Assembly (NCBI GenBank): GCA_021464245.1
Contig: JADCRB010000074.1
Coordinates: 923,020-987,019 of the forward strand
Direction: 5' to 3'
Length of the DNA stretch: 64,000 nt
From: Carallia brachiata
Taxonomy: Eukaryota; Streptophyta; Magnoliopsida; Malpighiales; Rhizophoraceae
The notes beneath the pieces are model-generated. The model saw only the letters and a list, made by a program, of their open reading frames with translations, was not told the DNA's origin and made no database searches. Both the position numbers and the translations under genes were made by a program. This document shows, piece by piece, positions 25,195 through 36,400 of the stretch; positions within the stretch are counted from its first letter, which is position 1; each line of letters begins with the position of its first letter.

Positions 25195-28100
25195 ATGGAG
25201 GCCGTACAGTTATCGGCCATTGCTTCCCGCCATTTATCTTCGGCGTCGCTTTCCAGAAGCTTCTGCCGCTCCAAATGCGCGCCGAATTCCGGCAGACTTC
25301 TTTCTTCCTCGTGGACCGGTTCCACCAGTGTCACGCCGCTCTCCTCCAGGAACTTGTTCACTGTAAGTGCACTTTCACTGGAAGTATCGTGAGGCAGGAT
25401 CTTGAGTTGTTGTGGTTTTTGATTGTAAATTGACTCTCAATGCAGAGAGAGATATGGAATTGGCTCAATTCCAAGAATGTTCCGGCAGAAGAGACACGCG
25501 TGGTGTGGTAAAAGCGGAAATGTTTGGGCAGTTAACAAGCGGCCTCGAAGCCGCTTGGAGCAAGCTCAAAGGAGAAGGTTTTGTTCTATTTTAATGAATC
25601 GTTGGCGTTCATGTTGGATTAAGGCTAAAGAACTTTTAATAATTTTCTTGTTGCCGGAATTTTTTTGTCGGTTTCAGAGATCTTGACCAAGGAGAATATC
25701 GCGGAGCCGATGAGGGACATTAGGAGAGCACTTCTGGAAGCGGATGTGAGTGAAATTTGTGGAATGGATGTATATTTCGGATGTATTGAAATTGGATCAA
25801 ATAATAAGTTTGTACTGACAGGTGAGCCTTCCGGTTGTTAGAAGATTTGTTCAATCAGTCAGTGATCAGGCTGTTGGCGTTGGTCTGATACGTGGAGTGA
25901 GACCTGATCAGCAACTGGTGAAGGTATCAGATTTTTGCACCAACTTAATGCATTTACACGAGTAAAATGTTGGAGTTTGTTTGCAAACTTAGGTAGTGAA
26001 GTATTTTATTGGGACTAGATATGCTATGTCGTTGTAAGCTTGTTAAAAATCCTTTTTAGCACTTTTAGAGATAATTTGTATTCACGAAAAAGTACCTTAG
26101 ACTGTTTTATTTTTATTCTCTGTTGTTTCTTGTCAATTACTTCTTTTTATCTTGCATTCTGTGGACTAGGCTGTATTTTGTGCATAAAGTCTCTTATAGG
26201 CGTCAGGCATTGCAGCCAACAACTGGAGCGTGTGTTATCACTGAAGTTACCAATGATGATGATTTGGCTTTGACATGAAAGTCAAGAAAACCTTGGTAAC
26301 CTTCGTGTTATTTTACTGATGGTTTTGAGCTTTTGTTTGTTGCAGATTGTGCATGATGAGCTTGTGAAACTGATGGGCGGAGAGGTGTCTGAACTTGTTT
26401 TTGCAAAATCTGGACCTACTGTGATACTACTTGCTGGACTACAGGGAGTTGGAAAGACAACTGTTTGTGCAAAGTTAGCTAATTATCTTAAGAAACAGGT
26501 GAATGTTCAAAGGCACATTGTGCATTTCTGTGTCTGTTGTTACACTGTCCTTATAGATTAGCCTTGTTGACACCAATATTTTACTTTTGACCACAGGGAA
26601 AGACTTGCATGCTTGTTGCTGGAGACGTCTACAGACCTGCTGCCATTGACCAGCTTGTTATTTTGGGTGAACAGGTATTGGAATCTCATTATCAAGAAAG
26701 TGCCTTATTGGGGAATTTGAAGAATGCTTTATGCATCCATCTTTTCTACAGGTTCCCTGATCCTTTAGAATTATCCTGGGGATTATAGTGAACTGTTCAA
26801 TTAAACATAATCTGCACAGAAAATATCTGGGAGTTTCTGCGTAGATTCCCTGAACCTTCTGATGTAGTCTGCATAGATTTTTAAACTTGTTTCAATTTAT
26901 ACAAATCATCTTTCTTATCAGCTTGATGTGGACTGACATTCCTAATCTGGAATACATCAAAATGGTTGGAACAAGTTTCTTCAGACTTGTGCCGGCCAAT
27001 TAATCTTCTGAAACACAGCCATTGAACTTAACTCTGCTAATAAAAGCAGTTCTTGCTGTGTCATTCAACTACTTTGATTATGAGTTATAATTGTGATAAT
27101 AGTTTATGTTTATGGTTAGTTGGCTATAAGGTACTATTCCTCATTTTTAGTTATAGCCTGTAAGTCTGTGACAGGTGGGGGTGCCAGTTTATACAGAGGG
27201 AACTGATGTTAAACCTTCAGAAATAGCTAGGAAAGGACTAGAAGAGGCCAAAAAGAAGAGCATGGATGTGGTCATAGTTGACACAGCTGGAAGGCTTCAG
27301 GTAATGTTGCCCGTGTATATAAATGAATCTATGCTGTTATAAATTTATGCTTTGGCATTTTCTACCAGTTGTTACTGGTGTATGTTTTATTTCTTTGTTT
27401 AAACACAGATACCTATATTTATGACAGATAGATAAAGCTATGATGGATGAGCTAAAAGAAGTGAAGCGTGTATTAAATCCCACAGAGGTTTTGCTTGTTG
27501 TGGATGCAATGACGGGGCAAGAAGCTGCCGGTATCTAGCATTTACTGCTTTGTTCTATGATGGTCGGTTGAACTTTGTGTGATGATTTGTTATTTTTTTT
27601 GCTCTTCTGTATAATAGTTGCATTAGTGCTTAAGGGATCCATTATTCTCAGCTAGTAAAATTCTGTACAAACATGCAAATTGAACAAATAACCCCTTTTT
27701 TAAAATTATACCTGGAGAGTGTGTATTTTTATTTAAGCTGCTGCTTGCATTGGAAACACCCATTTCTTTTGTAGGTCATTTGTTCTTCTATCCATTCACT
27801 AAGTAATTATGTGCAGTACTTGTGCTTAACAATGGGATTATACTGACGCCAAAATTTCACTTTGCACTTCATACCAAATGCTTATGTCCATTCAATAACT
27901 GAAGCCTAATTGATTTCACGTTATTTGCATTGTAATTTTAAATGTATCTTCTCTATCGGAATGCCTATGACATGAAATATTGGGATTTGTAACGAATTCC
28001 ATTTCTTGGTGTGTTATTTGGGATAATGTCTATGCAGTACATTTGAATTTCAGAATCCTTTATTTATGATTACTTCAACTTGTACCTGCTCATCATGTTC

Positions 28101-30526
28101 TCTTGTGAATTCACAGCCTTGGTTACAACATTTAATCTCGAAATTGGGATTACGGGTGCCATTTTGACAAAACTAGATGGTGATTCTAGAGGGGGTGCAG
28201 CATTAAGTGTTAAAGAGGTTTGGCTCAGCTACTTTTAATGCATACAAATGTTGAATGTTCTGTTTGGCCTCTTATCTATCTGCCTATTTATTTTCCTTTG
28301 TGTTCCATCAAGCAACCTGCTGGGCCCTCGCTAACCAATAATCCATGCGGGTTTCCAAGCCTGCTGGTCTTTAGTGCATAAACACAACAACTGTCTTTTT
28401 TACCTGCAATGTAGTGATTGATAAATTCTAGGCACCATTATGGTACTTTACATGCCATTGAACTGCTATCTTGAAGAGACGGGGCTAAATTCATTGAATA
28501 GTGTATCGATAAACGTCGAGGAATTTTGAGTGGGCAATACTACTGACAGCAGTCCTTATGTGTCTCTTAGGGCTATTCTTTGCAGTTTTTCTACTGGTTT
28601 CTTTTCATCCTGTCTGTTTTCTACTTTATATTTCAATGATGACAGGTATCAGGGAGGCCAATTAAGCTTGTAGGACGGGGAGAGCGGATGGAGGATCTAG
28701 AACCTTTCTATCCGACCGTATGGCTGGACGGATCTTAGGAATGGGCGATGTTCTCTCATTCGTGGAGAAAGCTCAAGAAGTAGTAAGTTGAAGAAAATTC
28801 CCGTTTTTGTTTCCTTGAAATGAACAAATTTTAATGTGATGCTTTATGGATTTTTTTGCAGATGCGCCAAGAAGATGCTGAAGAGTTACAAAAGAAGATA
28901 ATGAGTGCCAAGTTTGACTTTAACGATTTCCTAAAGCAAACCCGTGCCGTTGCACGTATGGGTTCCATGACTCGAGTCATAGGGATGATCCCTGGAATGG
29001 GAAAGGCATGGAAGCTTCCTTTCTATTTTTCACTTTTCATCGTGTTGGCAGAGATAAAAGATAACATAATATTTGGGTTGGGTGTAGAGTATCAGTTTTT
29101 AGCGACTATTTTTCTGGTGTAGTAATCTCCCACATTTGTTGGGAATCTGCCCAGCTTTTCTCTAAAACCCCTGGAGCATCAGAAGAAGCTTTGAACAATT
29201 TTGTATTAATGCATTCAAACAGGTCACTCCAGCTCAGGTTAGAGAAGCGGAGAAGAATTTGAAGATAATGGAAGTAATGATTGAGGCGATGACTCCTGGT
29301 ATGTTATTCTCTCTGCTCTTAAAGCAACTTTAAATGAGAATTACCTAAGATGGGTTGGAATTATGCGTATGGACAGTGTGACAATGACACGTTGTGGGCA
29401 TATTGAAGATATTGCATAATTTTCTGTATCTTAGTCAGCATTTTCTGTTAACTATCTTTTTGTAATCTTCTCTTAGCAGTTCTTTCTTTATGTAACAAAA
29501 GATTTCGCATTATCACATGGTTGTAAATTCTCCATTTAAGGATTTGTGCAGTAAATTCTTCTTACTTCCATGTGCTTTCTTTATTGTCATGTTTGGTCCC
29601 TGAAAAGCTTTAGCATTTTCTGATTTGTGTTCTTTTTGTAGAGGAAAGAGAACAGCCAGAATTGTTGGCAGAATCTCCTGCCAGGAGGAAAAGAGTTGCT
29701 CAAGATTCTGGGAAAACAGAGCAACAGGTACACATGATTTCCATTTGTTATAGAGGCCTTAAAAAGTGTGGGAGCCACCCTCCACGGTGTGGGAGCAATA
29801 TGCACTAGGTTCGGTTTTTGAGACTTGAAACAGAATTTTTACATTTGCTGTCTGGGAAGGTGGGGGATTTCCACACTTTGGCGTTTACCAATATTAGCTC
29901 CCTAAATATGTCTAGCAAGTAAGGCGTGATATCAATATCAGGTGAGTCAACTTGTTGCTCAACTCTTTCAAATGCGTGTCCGTATGAAGAATCTGATGGG
30001 TGTGATGGAGGGTGGATCCATTCCCGCTCTGAGCAATCTCGAGGATGCACTTAAAGCTGAACAGAAGGTATTTGAGCTAACGAACATGCCTTCTCCTTAT
30101 GCTTTTACACAACTTAAGATGCAGTATGTATTTTGCCTTATATTTTCCACACAATTCCTTGACAATGATTGTTAAGGCACACTCCATGTGCAGAGTGTTC
30201 TAAGTGATTCCAAAATACGATGGATTGAGCATGCAATTTGTTCTCAGTGTTTATTTCTAGCTACTATGTGTTATTTCGGTGATTAAATGGTGTTATATCT
30301 TGCACTTGCGGGAGTAATAACTTCCATAGTTGTTTTTAAACGTAAGGTGCTGTTATCTTGCCATATCCATGTGGCATAATCTAACTGTTCTATATTTTGG
30401 AATTTTCTCTGTGGCAAGGCTCCTCCCGGTACTGCAAGAAGGAAGAAAAGATCAGAATCGAGAAGGAAGTTTGTAGAGTCAACCTCATCGAGGCCGAGCC
30501 CTCGTGGCTTTGGGTCAACAAATTAG
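25195..30526 (+). CDS. cpSRP54: Chloroplast signal recognition particle 54-kDa subunit (cpSRP54)
   Basis: Fifteen exons: 25195-25362, 25446-25577, 25678-25745, 25822-25923, 26346-26498, 26597-26674, 27175-27300, 27428-27530, 28117-28217, 28646-28782, 28862-29005, 29223-29298, 29642-29727, 29942-30067, 30419-30526. A Ser-rich plastid transit peptide precedes the N domain ([17 protein letters not shown]). The G domain follows with [27 protein letters not shown] and [12 protein letters not shown]. The M domain is Met-rich ([14 protein letters not shown]). The GTPase targets light-harvesting proteins to thylakoids with cpSRP43, and nascent plastid chains at ribosomes. Two exons are each one base short of the conserved frame: exon 2 (132 nt, frame lost after NSKNV near 25485) and exon 10 (137 nt, at YP/DRMAG near 28712). 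Exon 2 can be rescued by a downstream acceptor at 25448. Intron 11 uses a GC donor. Most likely a real gene with base-call errors. Confidence 0.93.
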
Positions 30527-31212
30527 GAGCTTGAAGTTGGTGGTTACAACAACTTTGTCTTGAGCGGAGCATGGTCCTCAACTTTGTACCTGGCGACCCG
30601 TCCTCTGATATCCTTACTTCCCCCGAAGGGGCCTCTGCCGCCTCGTGCCACAAGAATTCAATTATCGCATCCTTGTTACAACCTGACGCGTAGAATGTAG
30701 AGCAATTGTATTCCTGTCAGAATCATGTAACCATGCAGTGTATTAATAGTAATGATTGTAAGTTGCTTTTAAATATGCGGGTATTGTTGAGGATCAGTGT
30801 ATGATCTTTCCACTTAACGACAGTCCATGTAGCTCAACTTAGGCGTGTTAAGGACAAGGCAGTTCTCCAACCCATTATTTTATAATGAGTGGCGTTAGAT
30901 CATATGTGTCTGTATGGAGTATGGAGCCTCCCCCAAATATTGGTTGATGCGAGTATATCTGAATAAAACGACCCCAAACTTACAAGGGCAATGGAGTCAC
31001 TTACACAGGCCGAGGGATTAGTTAAATAAATCCACCGAAATTCCCGGGGCAGTTGGTGGACAAGGAGAGAAGATCGTTCAGACCCATGAAACAATAACAA
31101 CCTTACTGCCTGGCACCCGATGCATGTCACATGGCATTTAAGTTGCTATTCCATTGTTTTCCCTTTTTTCTTGTTTTTTTCATCTTTGGCAGAGAAGGAA
31201 AGTTAGCGAAAA
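30527..31212. other. Intergenic, cpSRP54 3' UTR and next promoter
   Basis: Contains the cpSRP54 3' UTR and a T-rich leader before the next start codon. No other feature recognised. Confidence 0.6.
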
Positions 31213-32114
31213 ATGGCGACAGCTGACGGTTCTGCATTTCCAGCGGCTGATGCGAACGGTGAACTGAATCCTGGCCGCAACAAGAAGGTTGAAGTTGATC
31301 CAGTGTCTTCTGACATTGCTGCCTCCAAGGTATTTTTGTTAATCAATCCAACAAAATTCCCCTTTATAATTCTAATAATTAGGTTTTTTTTTTTTTAACT
31401 CTTGTAAATTGTTAGCTAGCGGAATTTGTAATAAATAAACTCCAACCTTTTTTTTTCGAGAAAATAAGTTGAGGATTCTAATGTGATAAAAGAAATTGAG
31501 AAACTTCTTCCCTGTTTTTTCCCCTTTTTCTTTCCCTCCAAATTACTCACATCCAATTTCTAACTGAAGATCTCAATTTCTATGATATTATAGTCAAAAT
31601 CACACCAATGCCAAGGCAATCCCCGCTCATTGCAGAAAAAATGCAGAGAAATCTAATAAGATACTTTTCATTAAGGAATATTTTTGAAAAGATGGTACTG
31701 TTAGGTATATCGAGAGTGGTGTACCAAACAGTAACTCGAGACATATTTTAATGATTAAAAAAATTAAAATAATAATAGTTTATTCTTTTTTTTTTTTTAC
31801 ATAATAATATTATATTCATGTGTGTGAGTTCAATGTCCCATTATCCGTGCACTTAACTTTTGTCTTTTGAAAACTGGGTTGATGGGCTTAATCTATTGCC
31901 TTTTGCATGTATCAGTGCTTATTCTATGCCAATACTGTTTTGCCTTGTTAACATTATAACGTTGCAGGAACGAGATGAGGCTGCAAGAAAGAAAATGGAG
32001 AAAGAAAAGAAGGATTGCATGCAAACACTCAAAACAACCATCCTCGTTTCATGTATAATTGTTGCTGTGGCTGGGGCTGCCTTTGCCATAACCAAAAAAT
32101 TGAAGGAGAAATAG
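31213..32114 (+). CDS. Small single-pass membrane protein, function unknown
   Basis: Two exons, 31213-31329 and 31968-32114 (264 nt), encode 87 residues. The donor AAG|GTATTT and acceptor TTGCAG|GAA keep the frame. The N-terminal half is polar (MATADGSAFPAADANG, then a short basic patch NKKVEVD). Next comes a charged, probably helical stretch (ERDEAARKKMEKEKKD), then one hydrophobic segment at about 62-80 (TTILVSCIIVAVAGAAFAI) and a Lys-rich end (TKKLKEK). This is the layout of a C-terminal tail-anchored protein with the N-terminus in the cytosol; a basic tail after a moderate anchor can favour mitochondrial or plastid outer membranes. I do not recognise a named family. The second ORF exon and splice signals are good, but gene status rests on structure, not on motif identity. 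Confidence 0.72.
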
Positions 32115-33433
32115 ACTTTCATGGTGGTGCCGTCAAGCAATCTTTTTCCTTTTGCTTTTTTTTTTTAATTTTTTCTATTTTTTTACACCTATTCCCAGTA
32201 ACCGATCTCGTTTGGAAGCTGTCATGAAATCATAGGCATTTTCGGCTTCCATTGAAATAGTTGTCTGTTTTTTTTTTTTGCAAATGATATACAATAAAGG
32301 AAAGAGCTTTGGTTTTGCCGCCAATTTGCGTATGTAATATTGGATTAAACAGCTTCAGCACCAAATGCAAATTTTCAAGTCAATCTTTTATTCTTTTACA
32401 ATAACTTTCTTGCAATTTGCACGTCAATCAATCACAAAAATATCGGTAGAATAAAACTTTGCATGCAAATTCTATAACCAATTATACATTCAAAGTCTAT
32501 GGGCATAGCTGTTTGTTTCCAGAGATGTAACACAAATTCGCCTCTTATCCGACCAAGAAAACCAAAGTTTGGTGATACTATTGCGAAGATTAGACATTCC
32601 AAAGAACAACAGACGCCAGTTTTCTCCACGTTTGCATGTTTCGAGAATCAAAAAAGCGTTGATGATACTGCAAATTTGCAATCGGCGAGGCCTCCCTGCA
32701 TACCTGGAGCATGCTGCAATATTATTGATTTCCTAAGTGAACAAAGATTGTGTATATTTTTTAGTCCGTTGAAGAGATGACAAAGTCATCAGAGATAATA
32801 AAAAGAGGGTGAAAGGAGAATTGAAATTTAAATTTCAGTATTTTCAGTTGAAGACCATTATTTCTGACCACTCATTAAACCTCTAACGAAGAGAATATTA
32901 TTTAAGGACGAAGAACTAGATTCAACAAATCCGCTGCTATTTTATTTCATTCAATAAAAACTGAAAGAATAGATGGCCTCAAACGACCCTAATTCCCAAA
33001 CGTAAAATAGTAGCATGTCGGTTAGACGAACATGGGACATGTAAATTGCCATCTTTCTGCTTCCAATCGTCCCATGCCCGACCCATCATCTAGGAAATTG
33101 CAAATTCTTCGGCGAGATGACAAAGTTCAACATGACGTGGGTCTACAGGGTAGTTGATAGTTAGTAGGTCTGGCTTTCGTAGTTTCGGTTTATAAATGAT
33201 GAATAAAGAGTAAAGACGCACACCCAAAAGACAAAAAAAAAAAAAAAAGTGACGACCGGCCAATAGCGGTCGATGATCAAGTGTCATAATATGGTCTGGA
33301 AACTTTTTGTTCTGCTTTCTTCTCGATGCAATGGCCTATAAATTACCCTGGAACTTGAAAGAGTGCCAAATAAAGGCAAAATCTTCCAAATTTGCTCCCT
33401 CTCCAGGGCAACAATTCAAATTAAACAAAACTA
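32115..33433. other. Intergenic before the ABCB29-like gene
   Basis: 3' UTR of the small membrane-protein gene, then AT-rich DNA with an A run at 33233-33248. The sequence after about 33270 is the promoter of the ABC transporter. No gene recognised. Confidence 0.55.
33335..33344 (+). promoter_or_regulatory. TATA box of the ABCB29-like gene
   Basis: CTATAAATTA lies about 95 bases before the start codon at 33434, giving an expected leader of about 65 bases. An upstream ATG at 33331 immediately precedes the box, so it would normally not be transcribed and is not counted as an upstream reading frame. Confidence 0.55.
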
Positions 33434-36400
33434 ATGTCTCTTCAGTGGCAGCTAAAAACCTCAATTTCTCCTATTCCTCGTCTCCACCACTTCAAATTTA
33501 AGCCACCAAATTCCCGCTTGTTTCCCTCTTTAGCCCAAGAAAACCTAACCCTGAGACTCCCCTGTAATAAACCCCTGCTTAAACCCCTCAGTTCCACCAA
33601 GCTTCCATCTTTAATTCTTTCAAACCCACAAGACCCCAAACCCCAATTACAGAAAAACCCATTTTCCCACAAACTCCAATCTCTGTCTACAGTCCAGCCC
33701 TTTGTCCTCTCTCAGTGCCGACCCATCCTCTTTGGCTGGCTCTGCAGCCTCGTCTCCGTCGTCTCCCTTTCACACCTGGTCCCGAGGATTGGGAAATTCT
33801 CTGGTAACATTGCGAAATTGATGCGGTTGCCCTGAGAAACCAGGGCCTGGTGGTTGGTGCTTTGTTCTTGACCAAGTTGATTGTCACCTACTGGCAGCAG
33901 GCGTTCTTGTGGGAAGCGGCATTGAATGCGGTTTATGGGATCAGGGTTCATGTTTTCCAAAGGGTTTTGGAGAGAGAATTGGGGTTTTTTGAAGGAGGGA
34001 GTGGAGTTTCTGCTGGGGATATTGCTTACAGGATCACTGCTGAGGCCGCCGATGTTGCCGATACTCTATATGCTCTTCTGAATGTGGGTTTCCTTTTTCT
34101 TTCCCCTTTCTGGGGAATTCCTTTTGTTTTTTTTTTTTTTTAGGATTTTGCATTGGGCTTTGATCATACTTGTAGTTTTGTATTGCAGACAATCGTACCT
34201 AGTGCTCTGCAGTTATCTGCAATGGCGACCCAGATGTTGGTTATCAGTCCTCTCCTTTCTTTGATTTCAGCATTGGTATGGAAGCAAAAAATATAGCCAA
34301 TATTATGTGTCTTAAATTTATGCAGTATGAGTACACAATGCACATGTGTAGGATCCTGGGTCTTGAATATTGCCTTCTATGTTATAGGTGATTCCATGTA
34401 CGGCTTTTGCTGTTGGGCGTCTCGGTGAAAGGCTTCGGAAGATATCTAAGAATGCCCATCTTAGCATTGCAACTCTTTCAGCCTACCTCAATGAGGTATA
34501 TGGCATAACCTATTTCATTAGTCCATCCAGCACATTGTTGGTCCGTTTTTTCAGCATGATGTTTATGGTTATCTATCAGAAGTATTGGATACATAAACAT
34601 GATGACCAAAGATGCAAGTATAGACACATATTCGTGCTGGAGTTACAGTGGCTTACATGGAAGAACTTATGCACTCGTTGTCTACTTTACAACTTATATT
34701 TATCTGGTTTTCATGTTAAAATCAGTCTTTGCCAATTAACGGAATGTGATCTAATATGCTTTCTCTGCGTATTAGGTCCTCCCAGGCATCCTTTTTGTGA
34801 AAGCGAACAATGCAGAGCAGTGTGAGAATGCCAGGTTCCAAAGGCTTGCCCATGCTGACCTAACTGAACTGCTGAAAAAGAAGAAAATGAAAGCGCTTAT
34901 CCCACAGATCATTCAAATAGTATACTTTGGAGCATTGTTTGTCCTTTGTATGGGATCACTTGTTGTTTCACGTGGCTGTTTCAATGGCTGTAGCCTGGTT
35001 TCTTTTGTGACGTCATTGGTTTTCCTGGTTGAGCCAATCCAGGTAATTTTATCTACTCAGAAGGCCTTTTCGATGATGTCTTTAGGAAAATAAAGTGTCG
35101 GGGGGCAATTGTTCCCTTCACATCATTAGCCTTTTGGTTGTTTTTTTTTTTTCCTCTGCTTTTACTTTTCACTTTCATTGGTCTTGAACATGGCGCTTTT
35201 ATGATAATTTTCTCATGTGCACCACCGATTGAGATGCTAGAGTCACAGAGACCTATTGTGCCATAGATTTACCCCTATCTTGAAAGCCTAATACCATTTT
35301 ACCCTAGTTACGTGTTACTAACGATACAAAAATTTTATTGACATTTCGTTTTTAGACTGACTATAACTTTTGTAGGATCTTTCCTACTTTAATTGCTAAT
35401 TGCATCTTGTGGTGCTTTGCGCTTTAATGGCTGTCTGAAATAATGAGTCTGAATAAAAGAATTCTGCAGGATATTGGAAAAGCATACAATGAATGGAAGC
35501 AAGGTGAACCAGCCATTGAACGCCTGTTTGATATGACCAGGTTAAAATCTAAGGTAAGTGGTTGGCATGTTGGACTTCACATTTTTTTGAATGTTCTAAT
35601 ATATGTCTTTTGATTTCTGAGGTAAAATATTTTCTGCTGTAAACTTGTTATCATCGGAACTAACTTGATTGCCTTAGTAGTTGCTTTCTATTTTTTTGGT
35701 TTCCTTTACTGTTGATGGGAATAGGTTCTCAGGTGGGGCATTGGGCTTGAATTTAATGAGTGGTTTTATGCTTGCTAGGCTCTACCTGGATATCAATTCT
35801 AGAAATTATTTAATTTTGCCAAAGGTATTTTGGATTTTGTCTTAAATAGCCGTATTGTTCTTGAGAATGCATTTTCATGTCAATTTGATGAGCTGTAAGG
35901 ATACTGTCGACAGCTTTAGAAAAAAAATGAGTAAAGAAGATGTTCAATAATCTAAATGTAAGTTCTGCTTCTATGCAAAGGAAAAATTGATCCCCATTTC
36001 CATCTTTTTGGGACAGATATCTCACAAAAATAGTAAACATTATGACAAGGTTGAAGACCTTCAAGGATTGGTTTTGAAGCCTCATTCTTTGGATTGTTCA
36101 GAAATTTATGGGTTGCAGAATTCATTTTATTCTTATATGGATCGAATGAACTGCTTCTATGATTCATTGGCCATCCATATGCACATGTGCATTGTAGTGC
36201 ATGGAAGTTTCAATCGCCGTAATGCAGTTCTTCTTTTACTACATTGACATGTGGCATAATTTGCCAAGTGATGCAATTCAAAATCCCTTTCTAGGCTCTT
36301 AACTTTTTTTCTGGCTTTTTTTTCAATTTGAGGTTGTGAAGAAGTTAAACTGTGCTTTTGGCATCTCATATAGATTTCTAGTTTTCATCATCCTCTTGTG

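Noticed and set aside
33331..33501. Upstream overlapping reading frame before ABCB29
   Set aside because: Its ATG immediately precedes the probable TATA box, so it should lie outside the transcript.
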